From assembly GCA_964510225.1 (NCBI GenBank), contig CAZEAN010000168.1:1-11097 (forward strand): 11,097 bases of DNA. Direction: 5' to 3'. The notes under the pieces were generated by a model. The model did not search any database and had not been told where the DNA came from. It saw only the letters and a program-made list of their open reading frames with translations. The position numbers and the translations under genes are program-made. Origin of the DNA: CAZEAN01 sp964510225 (GTDB taxonomy: Bacteria; Planctomycetota; Planctomycetia; Isosphaerales; Isosphaeraceae). The stretch's first letter is position 1. Each line of letters starts with the position of its first letter. Below, in pieces: positions 1 through 6,850 of this stretch.

Positions 1-2291
1 CCAGCGTGCGGGCAAGCCCCGCCGCTTCCACCGCTTCCACCCCCACTCCCACCACGGTCACCGCGATCCCCGCGATCGTTCGAGCCACCGTTTCCTCCTC
101 CTGGGCTTTTGGGCTGGGAGGACACAGGGTCAGTGATCCCACGCTCAGCAAGTGCTTGGCGCCTTGAAAGTTTGACACGATCTTGATCGTCGATCGCGAT
201 GACCTTGACCAGCATCAGATCCCCGGTCCGGCAGACGTCGTTCACATTATTAATGTAGCCGTCGGTTAGTTCACTAATGTGGACCATTCCGTCTTGACCA
301 GGGAGGAGTTCAACGAAGGCACCGAAGTCTTTGACAGAAAGGACTTTACCTTCGTAGATCTTGCCGACCTGGACGCCAGCCGTCATCGCTTCGATCCGGT
401 CACGGCACTCCTGCGCACCATCCGCCGAAGGCCCGGCAATGGTGACCACTCCGTTATCGTCAATTTCGACCTTTGTACCCGTCTCTTCTTGAAGTCGCCG
501 GATGTTTTTTCCACCCGGTCCAATGAGGAGACCGATCTTCTCGGGATTGATCTGGAGTTGGATCAATCGCGGTGCAAACGAAGAAATATCATCCCGAGGT
601 CGTTTAATCGCCCGGAGCATTGCCCTCAAGATTTCGACCCGAGCTTCGCGGGCTTGGTCAAGCGTCGCCCGGACAATTTCCTCGGTTAGTCCAAGGTTTT
701 TTACGTCGAGCTGAATCCCGGTGATGCCGTGTTGAGTACCGGAGACTTTGAAGTCCATGTCACCGTAATGATCTTCGTCACCGATAATGTCGGTAAGAAG
801 AACAAAACGATCCGAGTTGGGGTCGAGATCTTCCACGAGGCCGATGGAGATTCCTCCGACCGGGTCCGAGATCGGCACCCCGGCATCCATCAAGCTGAGC
901 GTAGCACCACAAACCGACGCCATCGAACTTGAACCATTCGATTCGAGGATGTCGGAGATGACGCGGATCGTGTACGGGAATCGGTTTGGATCGGGGAGGA
1001 CGGGAGCAACTGAACGCTCGGCGAGCATCCCGTGTCCGATCTCACGACGACCGGGCCCTCGGATCGGCCGGACCTCACCGACGGCGAAGGGCGGCATGTT
1101 GTAGTCGAGGTAAAACTTCTTGGAGTACTCTTCCATAATCCCATCGATACGCTGCTCATCAGCCGAAGTACCGAGGACCGTAGTGACCAAGGCCTGGGTT
1201 TCGCCACGTTGGAAGAGCGCGGAGCCGTGGGTCATCGGGAGCAGATCAACTTCGCAGGAGATCGGTCGCAAGTCTTTCGGACCTCGACCATCGGGACGAT
1301 ACCCTTCCAGGATCATCTCTCGGACGACCCGCTCTTGGAGCGAATGGAAGGCGGTCTTCACTTCGGTCGGAGTTGGTTCCGCGCCCTCGCCGTTTTCTTT
1401 CGAGAATGTAGCCTCTCCCTGATCCGGGCAGAGCGCTTCAATAATGCGATCCTCAAGTGCTTGAACGGCTTCATTACGTTCTTGTTTGACCCGGACCTTC
1501 TTAGCTTCCTTCATTTCTTTGGCATAACGGTCGTAGAGTCTGAGCATCAACGGGTCTGGCTCGGAAGGCCCCGCCTGAAGCGGCGGAAGTCCAAGCTGTT
1601 CTCGGAGTTCAAGCTGAAGTTCGATCAACCCCTGGTTCAGTTGGTGGCACGCATCGATCGCCTCGAGCATCTCCGGTTCAGGGATCTCACGACCAAAACC
1701 CTCGATCATCACGATTCGTTCTTTGGTGCTCGCAACGATGAGGTCGAGGTCACTGTCTGCCAATTCGAGAGTCGTTGGGAATGGGATCAGGCGATCGTCG
1801 ATCCGACCGAGCCGAACTGCACCGATGGGTCCGAGATAAGGGAGATCTGGGATAATCGCGAGTGATGCCGAGGCACCGATGATCGAGAGGATATCAGGAT
1901 CATTCATACGATCGGCAGAGATCGGCGCTGCCTGGATCTGAACTTCCTGCCGGAATTCCTCAGGAAAGAGTGGTCGAATTGGTCGATCGATCAACCGTGA
2001 GGTCAAGATTTCCTTGGTTGCGGGACGACCCTCGCGTTTGATGAAACCGCCCGGAAATTTTCCAGCGGCGTAGACTTTTTCCCGGTAGTCGACGGTGAGT
2101 GGGAAGAAATCAAGTCCTTCGCGACCGGGTGCGGCGACAGTGGCGACCAGACTCATGGTGTCACCGAGTCGTACGACAACGGCCCCGGTGGCTTGTTTGG
2201 CAAATCGACCGGTTTCGATCGAGATCTCTTTGTCACCAAAGAGACGTTTGACAAGTGCTTGCTTACTATTTGATAATGCGGAAGTGGACAT
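1..2291 (-). CDS. pnp: Polynucleotide phosphorylase (PNPase), C-terminus cut by window edge
   Basis: Phosphorolytic 3'-to-5' exoribonuclease of mRNA turnover, a cytoplasmic trimer. The reverse strand is open from ATG at 2291-2289 to the left edge, giving 763 codons without a stop. Visible in order: first RNase PH-like domain with FFPLTVDY and FPGGFIKREGRP (residues about 62-90); alpha-helical linker (about 230-340); second RNase PH domain with GSALFQRGETQAL; the catalytic motif GDEDHYGDMDF, with D505 and D511 matching E. coli D486 and D492; a KH domain with GPGG at 591-594; an S1 domain from about 643 (GKIYEGKVLSVKDFGAFVEL). From about residue 730 the chain becomes a Gly/Ser/Asp/Arg-rich tail (NDRGDRGDRGG then GGS repeats), longer than the usual roughly 700-residue enzyme. 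The start is supported by an AAGGGTGG ribosome site just upstream and by alignment to the family N-terminus. It follows rpsO on the same strand, the common rpsO-pnp order. Identification is essentially certain; the true C-terminus is not seen. Confidence 0.97.
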   Translation of the reverse strand, partial: MSTSALSNSKQALVKRLFGDKEISIETGRFAKQATGAVVVRLGDTMSLVATVAAPGREGLDFFPLTVDYREKVYAAGKFPGGFIKREGRPATKEILTSRLIDRPIRPLFPEEFRQEVQIQAAPISADRMNDPDILSIIGASASLAIIPDLPYLGPIGAVRLGRIDDRLIPFPTTLELADSDLDLIVASTKERIVMIEGFGREIPEPEMLEAIDACHQLNQGLIELQLELREQLGLPPLQAGPSEPDPLMLRLYDRYAKEMKEAKKVRVKQERNEAVQALEDRIIEALCPDQGEATFSKENGEGAEPTPTEVKTAFHSLQERVVREMILEGYRPDGRGPKDLRPISCEVDLLPMTHGSALFQRGETQALVTTVLGTSADEQRIDGIMEEYSKKFYLDYNMPPFAVGEVRPIRGPGRREIGHGMLAERSVAPVLPDPNRFPYTIRVISDILESNGSSSMASVCGATLSLMDAGVPISDPVGGISIGLVEDLDPNSDRFVLLTDIIGDEDHYGDMDFKVSGTQHGITGIQLDVKNLGLTEEIVRATLDQAREARVEILRAMLRAIKRPRDDISSFAPRLIQLQINPEKIGLLIGPGGKNIRRLQEETGTKVEIDDNGVVTIAGPSADGAQECRDRIEAMTAGVQVGKIYEGKVLSVKDFGAFVELLPGQDGMVHISELTDGYINNVNDVCRTGDLMLVKVIAIDDQDRVKLSRRQALAERGITDPVSSQPKSPGGGNGGSNDRGDRGDRGGSGGGSGGSGGACPHA

Positions 2292-2531
2292 GCCCACCCT
2301 TACCTCGATCTCAGATCGACGGTGAGTCAGGCAAGCGGATGAGCGAGGCTCTGCCGGTTGAGAGGAAGGAAACCTCGGAGCGATCAGAACGAGCTGAAGG
2401 AGGAAAAAGGCCTCGATCCGATTAACGGCCGCAAGTCGAACTTGTAGGATAGTCGGAGGAAACGTCATTCCATCCGCGAGGGGCCAGCCGAAAATTGGTT
2501 GGCACACTTGGTCTCGATCGACGACGATCAC
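2292..2531 (-). other. rpsO-pnp intergenic spacer with weak hairpins and a palindrome
   Basis: 240 bp between two co-directional genes. Read on the minus strand it contains: a short hairpin, GCCAACC paired with GGCTGGC (arms 2497-2503 and 2483-2489, one mismatch), 28 bp after the rpsO stop; a GGCC/GGCC stem (2427-2430 and 2409-2412) followed by five T residues (2408-2404), at best a weak or attenuating terminator; and a 15-bp near-perfect palindrome with 7-bp arms (TCGATCT and AGATCGA, 2305-2311 and 2313-2319) about 14 bp before the pnp start. In other bacteria this spacer carries the pnp promoter and the structure used for PNPase autoregulation. A comparable role here is inference only, and no convincing sigma70 promoter was found. 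Confidence 0.35.
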
Positions 2532-2801
2532 TCACTTGCGGAGACCCAACCGTTGAATCACTCCCAGGTAGCTCTTGCGGTTTGTCTGCCGAAGATATTT
2601 AAGCAAACTAGACCGCTTCGAGACCAGCATCAGCAGCCCTCGACGGCTGGCATGGTCTTTCTTGTGCATCTTGAAGTGTTCGGTCAGATCATTAATCCGG
2701 GCCGTTAGGAGCGCGATCTGCACTTCGGGCGAACCCGTGTCTTGCGGATCCCGCTTGAACTCGTCGATGATCTCCTGCTTCTTCTCTTTCGTGATCGCCA
2801 T
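2532..2801 (-). CDS. rpsO: 30S ribosomal protein S15
   Basis: Primary 16S rRNA-binding protein of the small-subunit platform. The 89-residue product starts MAITKEKKQEIIDEF and contains the conserved core TGSPEVQIALLTARINDLTE, then the rRNA-contact segment with H42, D49 and S52 (E. coli H41, D48, S51, counted without Met) and RRGLLMLVSKR. Length equals that of typical S15. The open frame extends one codon further (GTG at 2804), but ATG at 2801 gives the canonical N-terminus and lies about 7 nt after a GGCAGGG ribosome site, so it is preferred. It is upstream of pnp on the same strand. A 6-bp hairpin lies in the leader just before the ribosome site; S15 represses its own mRNA in several bacteria, so this could be an autoregulatory element, which is inference. 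Confidence 0.98.
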   Translation of the reverse strand: MAITKEKKQEIIDEFKRDPQDTGSPEVQIALLTARINDLTEHFKMHKKDHASRRGLLMLVSKRSSLLKYLRQTNRKSYLGVIQRLGLRK

Positions 2802-2818
2802 CACACGCCCTGCCAGTC

Positions 2819-2843
2819 ACCGGCTAAGTGTTGAGAGGCCGGT
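2819..2843 (-). promoter_or_regulatory. Hairpin in the rpsO leader, candidate S15 autoregulatory element
   Basis: On the minus strand the leader contains ACCGGC (2843-2838), a 13-nt loop, then GCCGGT (2824-2819): a perfect 6-bp, fully paired stem ending about 17 nt before the rpsO ATG and just ahead of the GGCAGGG ribosome site. Autoregulation of rpsO by S15 binding to its own leader is known in several bacteria with very different RNA folds. This position suits that role, but no known S15-binding fold was matched. Confidence 0.3.
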
Positions 2844-3069
2844 TCGAATAATCCTGTTGCGTACTACGAAGTTCCCTAGTGTAGGCGGGCCTCGCTCTAG
2901 AAGCAATCCCAGTTGGGTGCCAGAATAGGATCCTAGGCTCCGTAAGAGTATTGAGAACTCCTGGACAGTTCTTCGCATCGAAGCTCGGCACGTTGTAACG
3001 TTATCCCTTGGGGTATCGTCACGAGCCTGAATATTTGCTCTAATCCGATGCGATTGAAATGCGAACGAC
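2844..3069. other. Divergent intergenic region between rpsO and the membrane acyltransferase gene
   Basis: The full gene-free stretch is about 308 bp (2802-3109). It must hold promoters for both directions, but none is convincing. The best rpsO-ward candidate is TTCTCA (2957-2952) with a 16-bp spacer and TAGGAT (2935-2930), which is weak. A perfect 6-bp dyad AGAACT/AGTTCT (2954-2959 and 2967-2972, 7-bp spacer) overlaps this -35 candidate and could be an operator. The 8-bp palindrome TAACGTTA lies near 2995-3002. No tRNA or small ORF was recognised. Confidence 0.3.
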
Positions 3070-3089
3070 GTCTCGACTGTGGTCGAGAC
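3070..3089. promoter_or_regulatory. Perfect 8-bp inverted repeat before the acyltransferase start
   Basis: GTCTCGAC (3070-3077), a 4-base spacer TGTG, then GTCGAGAC (3082-3089) form a perfect dyad ending 20 bp before the ATG at 3110. As RNA this is a compact 8-bp, 4-nt-loop hairpin; as DNA it is a possible operator. It is not followed by a T-run, so it is not an intrinsic terminator. Its presence is one reason to place the gene start at 3110 rather than at 3059. Confidence 0.45.
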
Positions 3090-3109
3090 ACAAGAGCCTT
3101 TACATTATC

Positions 3110-4276
3110 ATGCCTTCACTTCATCGGCGGATTGACTGCCTCGATCAAGCACGCGCTCTTTCGATTCTCTTTATGGTTTGGGCACATCTGGGATCAGGAA
3201 TTCTCGCGAGGACCCCGATTGGGCCTGATTGGCGTCTCTTTTTGATCTTGCTGGGGCGGCTGGCTACGCCGGGCTTCATTACGGTCTTTGGACTGACGGT
3301 GGGGGCCGTTTATTGGAAGAGCTGGACAGGACAGAAGCGGATCCGGCGAATCAAGAGTCTTCACCGACGCTCATTTTGGGTTTTCGTATGTGCTCTGTTG
3401 TTTTTCGTTCCACGGGTTATCGAACTTCGACTTGAACCCAACGTCCAGCCAATTCGGTATGCCTTTACCCTCTACTCAGTACTGGTTTTCTACACGCTCG
3501 CAATCACTACTCTCCCGTTTTGGCTCGACTTGGTCCGGAAACGGTTTGTCCCCTTGTCGATTGTTGCCGGAGTTAGTCTCTGGCTTTTTCAGAGTTGGCT
3601 GGCCTTTTACTCGTATACGCAACAAGATCTGCCGCTTGAGATTCAACTCATTACCATGGCACTGGTTAATGGAGCCTACGGATACTTTGCCTTGATGGGT
3701 CACGCGCTGCTCTGCATGCCCATTGGCTATCTGCTTTCCAAGTCTTTTGAGGGTCATGATCCGAAACGACCACTTGTCTGGGTCACCTTGATCGGGATGG
3801 CAATGACGGTCTTAGGTGTTCAGTGGGCGATTGCCTGTGGTGAATTCGATCTCGTTGAGATTAGTCGTGGAGCCGCTGGAGATCTGAAAAACCCTCCTCG
3901 ATTCTGGTATTTCAATTTTTTCGGCGGAATGATGATCGTTATCACCGGGATTCTCGGACTCCTTGGCCGATTCATCCCTTCGATCCTCTCGATCCTGTTA
4001 CCGCTGACTCTACTGGGGCGCCGGCCACTTGCGGTAGTCTTGGCTCAGGCGTATGTTCTCCCGCTGATCAAGTTGGGCAAATACTACGTGACAATCATCC
4101 CCGATTTTCTTGTCGAGCTACTCGTCGTCTGGCTCTTCGTCATTTATTGTGCTCTCTTGATCGTGTTCGAATTCAGAAAAGTAAGACGACGGGATCAATC
4201 GAGCCAACGTTCGCCAGTGTTGAGAACAGATCAACGCGCAACGACAGATTCCGCGCAATCGGGTATCCCAAGATAA
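3110..4276 (+). CDS. Multipass membrane acyltransferase-like protein (DUF1624/HGSNAT-like)
   Basis: A 388-residue, very hydrophobic protein with roughly ten predicted membrane segments. The N-terminus (RRIDCLDQARALSILFMVWA, then H26) matches the start of acyltransferase-3, OpgC and DUF1624 (heparan-alpha-glucosaminide N-acetyltransferase-like) families, where an R-x-x-x-LD-x-x-R-A motif opens helix 1 and a nearby His is implicated in acyl transfer. A later segment, KNPPRFWYFNF at about 260-270 followed by LLGRRPLAVVLAQAY at about 301-315, also resembles DUF1624. Such proteins move acyl groups across the membrane onto sugars or glycans; the substrate here is unknown. The frame is open back to ATG at 3059 (405 residues), but that start has no ribosome site, would place the 3070-3089 dyad inside the gene, and adds 17 residues absent from the usual N-terminus. 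The C-terminal 30 residues are charged and cytoplasmic-looking. The glycosyltransferase gene begins 25 bp downstream, suggesting one transcript. Confidence 0.7.
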   Translation: MPSLHRRIDCLDQARALSILFMVWAHLGSGILARTPIGPDWRLFLILLGRLATPGFITVFGLTVGAVYWKSWTGQKRIRRIKSLHRRSFWVFVCALLFFVPRVIELRLEPNVQPIRYAFTLYSVLVFYTLAITTLPFWLDLVRKRFVPLSIVAGVSLWLFQSWLAFYSYTQQDLPLEIQLITMALVNGAYGYFALMGHALLCMPIGYLLSKSFEGHDPKRPLVWVTLIGMAMTVLGVQWAIACGEFDLVEISRGAAGDLKNPPRFWYFNFFGGMMIVITGILGLLGRFIPSILSILLPLTLLGRRPLAVVLAQAYVLPLIKLGKYYVTIIPDFLVELLVVWLFVIYCALLIVFEFRKVRRRDQSSQRSPVLRTDQRATTDSAQSGIPR

Positions 4277-4301
4277 CCATAAACATGTGAATGGATGAAG
4301 T

Positions 4302-5948
4302 GTGACGAAGACAACTCAGTCAAACCAGCAGCTTTTCGTCCGATGGGTACTGATTCCCATCCTAGCGACCGTTGCATCACTAATCGCAAGTTGGCCACTC
4401 GTACAAAAAGAGGGCCTTTGGCTCGACGAAACGGCCCAAATGAATGGCCTGACACTCGGTCCACTCGAAGTAGTCGGGTGGCTCACAGGTGAAGGTCTCA
4501 ATCGTTTCAGTGGCTTGACCGATCGGATGCCTCCGTTAAGTTATTGGATTGGCTGGTCTTGGTCGCAACTCTTTGGTCTTAACGAGTTTTCACTCCGGAT
4601 ACTCGGACTCTCGATGATCCTTGGTGCGACTTACCTCATCAGCCTCGCTGGAGTCCGACTCGCTGGCCCGTTTGCTGGGCTCCTTGCAGGTTTGATCTTC
4701 GGGCTCTCTCCGAACGTCATTGCCCAGGGTCTGGAAATCCGCGCCTACTCGATCTTCATTTTCTGCTCGGCCCTCGTCTTCTTCCAGTTCGTGGAGTTGA
4801 TGATCGCGGATCGGAATTCATGGATCCGCAGTGGACTTCTGACACTGACACTCCTCGCTGCGACTTATACACATTATTATGGACTTGTGCTTTCGGGTGC
4901 GGTGTTCGTGGGATGGTTTGGTTATGGGCTCCTCACAAGACGTGGGATCCGTGATGTTTTGATCATGGCGTTGATCTTTGGCGTTGCATCCCTCGGAATC
5001 ATCCCCTTCGTATTAACCTCGGCGGACCTCAGTGATGGCGGAGGCGTCGATGAAGGTGGTCGAACCAGTCCGCTCCAGGTGATCCGCTTGATCGCGATCC
5101 TGGTGAGTCACCCCGTCTTGCTGCAAGGTCGTTGGGAACGCTTGGTTCTTCCTGCAGGCCTTAGCTTAACTGGACTCGCGGGCCTGGTCGGCCTCTTGCT
5201 GGGTCTCCGTCGCCCTGACCAACGCAATCGGATGATCCCGCTATTCACGATCAGTCTCAGTCTGGTCGCAGGTCTCACGGCGACCACAATCGCCAGTCAA
5301 CTCACTTCGAGCTTCCAGGTCTTCAAATCAAACTACAACGTCTGGTATCTTCCTGCGGTTGGTTTGATGGTTGCACTCGTAATTCGCGCAGTGCCGAGTG
5401 GTTGGCTCAGGAGTGTTGGCTATCTTGGGGGCAGTTTGATACTTGTTGCCCAGATTGGGGGCATGACGACCCTCGTCCGCTTTGAGGAGCGACTTGATCA
5501 CGGGCCCTACCAGGTCCTCGAAAGCGCGTATGATCGTCTGGAGACGGACCGGGTCGCAATCATCTTCGAAGCGGATAATGTCTGGCCCTTGGTGGCGTGG
5601 CCAGCGACACGGATCATTGATTCCCCTTCGCTGTTGCTCCGGCCCGCAGAAACTGACGGTACTTTGGAATTTTTCGAGGCGTTGGCAAAATCTCCGGGAG
5701 AACCCCAAAACATCAATGATCTTGAGACTTTTGATGCAGTCATGGTGATTCAAGTCAAACAACGGGATTGGGAGTCGATCCTCCGTGGGGGAGATCGTGT
5801 ACTTGAGCCAGTCGATCTCGGGCCGGTCGGTCAACTCCTTAATCGAGGTCACTGGGAGCGTGGTGAGCGGATAGTCTCCGTTGACGTGGGTGACGGCCGC
5901 GCTGCCTGGTTCTTGTTTACTCAGATTGATCAATTCAGGGTGCCTTGA
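4302..5948 (+). CDS. GT39-family (PMT/ArnT-like) integral membrane glycosyltransferase
   Basis: A 548-residue GT-C-fold enzyme that would transfer a sugar from a polyprenyl-phosphate donor to a protein, lipid or glycan on the outer side of the cytoplasmic membrane. After helix 1 (about 15-34) comes LWLDE with D42-E43, the acidic pair in the first external loop that forms the catalytic site in GT39/ArnT enzymes. DRMPPLSYW (74-82), SLRILGLSMILGATYLI (97-113), EIRAYSIF (145-152) and ATYTHYYGL (187-195) are further family landmarks. About eleven to twelve hydrophobic segments run to residue 392, then a soluble, probably external domain of about 150 residues with no recognised fold. The start is GTG: a TGA lies in frame at 4296-4298, the next in-frame ATG would remove helix 1 and the catalytic pair, and GGAT lies 5 bp upstream. 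It is probably co-transcribed with the acyltransferase-like gene. The acceptor and sugar cannot be told from sequence. Confidence 0.82.
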   Translation: MTKTTQSNQQLFVRWVLIPILATVASLIASWPLVQKEGLWLDETAQMNGLTLGPLEVVGWLTGEGLNRFSGLTDRMPPLSYWIGWSWSQLFGLNEFSLRILGLSMILGATYLISLAGVRLAGPFAGLLAGLIFGLSPNVIAQGLEIRAYSIFIFCSALVFFQFVELMIADRNSWIRSGLLTLTLLAATYTHYYGLVLSGAVFVGWFGYGLLTRRGIRDVLIMALIFGVASLGIIPFVLTSADLSDGGGVDEGGRTSPLQVIRLIAILVSHPVLLQGRWERLVLPAGLSLTGLAGLVGLLLGLRRPDQRNRMIPLFTISLSLVAGLTATTIASQLTSSFQVFKSNYNVWYLPAVGLMVALVIRAVPSGWLRSVGYLGGSLILVAQIGGMTTLVRFEERLDHGPYQVLESAYDRLETDRVAIIFEADNVWPLVAWPATRIIDSPSLLLRPAETDGTLEFFEALAKSPGEPQNINDLETFDAVMVIQVKQRDWESILRGGDRVLEPVDLGPVGQLLNRGHWERGERIVSVDVGDGRAAWFLFTQIDQFRVP

Positions 5949-6037
5949 TCTTCAATCTCCAGGCTCCTTCCAAATGCATCAGCCGACCTCGGTTACTCAT
6001 GCTTCGGCCCTTGAAAAGAGGAAGACCGGGGCATTCG

Positions 6038-6066
6038 GGAACTCATCTCAACGAGTTGGTGTCTAA
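6038..6066 (+). promoter_or_regulatory. Candidate ECF (RpoE-like) promoter for the sigma factor gene
   Basis: GGAACTC at 6038-6044 and GTCTAA at 6061-6066, separated by 16 bp, resemble the GGAACTT-N16-GTCTAA promoters used by RpoE-type ECF sigma factors. The position fits autoregulation, common for ECF genes. The -10 element lies only 9 bp before the ATG at 6076, so a transcript from it would start almost at the ATG and be nearly leaderless. The match was found by eye and may be chance. Confidence 0.3.
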
Positions 6067-6075
6067 TAGGTGCAA

Positions 6076-6729
6076 ATGAACGGGCGAAATGACGATCAAT
6101 TGCTGATCGAGGCAGCCCGCGCCGGCCATCCGGGGGCCTTTGGCGAACTGGTCCGACGCTATCAGGGCCGACTCTACCCAACGTTACTCCGGCTGGTGGG
6201 ATCTGCCGAGGACGCAGAGGATCTTCTTCAGGAAGCCTTCCTCAGAGCATACCGAAAGCTGGGCCGGTTCAAAGGGCAAAGTTCGTTCTACACTTGGCTT
6301 TACGCATTGGCGGTCAATCTCGCGCTGAGTCATCGTCGCCGTCGGAAGCGACCGACTCGATTCTCCGAGCTTTGTGCCGAGAATCTGGGAGCGATCGAAC
6401 CAACCGATCGTCCGGATCGATCTGACCCCACCCTCCCAATCTCTCAGGCAGAAATACAACAGCAAGTTCAGTTGGCATTAAACGATTTGTCCGAGGAACA
6501 CCGGGCTGTCGTGGTTTTAAAAGAATATGACGGGCTCCGTTACGAAGAAATTGCAACGATCCTCAAAATTCCAGTTGGGACGGTCCGGAGCCGCTTGCAC
6601 CGGGCCCGTCGTGAACTTTCCGACCGGCTCCGCGAGGTGATTGAGGAATTCCCTGACGACCCACCCAGCAAAACAGACCCCATGGGCGGCGTCGCGGTTA
6701 ACAGCTCCAATCCGAATACCACTCCTTAG
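6076..6729 (+). CDS. ECF-family RNA polymerase sigma factor (RpoE-like)
   Basis: A 217-residue sigma70-family protein of extracytoplasmic-function type that directs RNA polymerase to a stress or envelope regulon. Region 2 spans about 20-90 (GAFGELVRRYQGRLY, then AEDAEDLLQEAFLRAYRKL and the -10-melting segment SSFYTWLYALAVNLALSHRR); region 4 spans about 130-185 (LNDLSEEHRAVVVLKEYDGL followed by the helix-turn-helix YEEIATILKIPVGTVRSRLH that reads the -35 element). The linker (95-128) is Pro/Asp-rich, and a 30-residue polar tail follows region 4. GTG at 6070 is in frame, but ATG at 6076 is preferred because an AGGTG ribosome site sits 5 bp before it. A probable anti-sigma factor gene follows on the same strand after 121 bp. 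Assignment to the ECF class is secure; the exact ECF subgroup and signal are unknown. Confidence 0.95.
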   Translation: MNGRNDDQLLIEAARAGHPGAFGELVRRYQGRLYPTLLRLVGSAEDAEDLLQEAFLRAYRKLGRFKGQSSFYTWLYALAVNLALSHRRRRKRPTRFSELCAENLGAIEPTDRPDRSDPTLPISQAEIQQQVQLALNDLSEEHRAVVVLKEYDGLRYEEIATILKIPVGTVRSRLHRARRELSDRLREVIEEFPDDPPSKTDPMGGVAVNSSNPNTTP

Positions 6730-6790
6730 GTCTCCAACCCAGTCGGCCCCAGCACTTGGTCGGGATCAAAGTCAGAATTACTTAGTCTCT

Positions 6791-6820
6791 GGAATCGATC
6801 TGTGATCGTTGGTTGATTCC
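6791..6820. promoter_or_regulatory. Nested inverted repeats before the anti-sigma gene
   Basis: GGAATC (6791-6796) is matched by GATTCC (6815-6820), and inside it CGATC (6796-6800) is matched by GATCG (6804-6808) across a 3-base spacer. They lie in the 121-bp gap between the sigma and anti-sigma genes, 30 bp before the anti-sigma ATG. They could be an operator or an mRNA fold affecting translation of the second gene. The arms are short and GATC-containing words are frequent throughout this window, so chance is a real alternative. Confidence 0.2.
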
Positions 6821-6850
6821 GCTCCTTTTCACCGTCCTCCCAATCTTTCG

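Noticed and set aside
1032..1865. 277-residue open frame on the plus strand
   Set aside because: It lies wholly opposite the second half of pnp, shows no recognisable motif, and is the expected antisense shadow of a conserved gene.
2831..2856. Possible tRNA T-arm (GGTTCGAAT) in the rpsO leader region
   Set aside because: The flanking bases do not form the 5-bp T-stem and no acceptor, D or anticodon arms could be placed on either strand.
3059..3109. ATG 3059 as the start of the acyltransferase-like gene
   Set aside because: No ribosome site, 17 extra residues of Arg-rich sequence not expected before the family's N-terminal motif, and the dyad at 3070-3089 would become coding.
5328..5933. 201-residue open frame on the minus strand
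   Set aside because: It is antisense to the glycosyltransferase gene, whose sense frame has clear GT39 motifs and membrane segments; no ribosome site or domain supports it.
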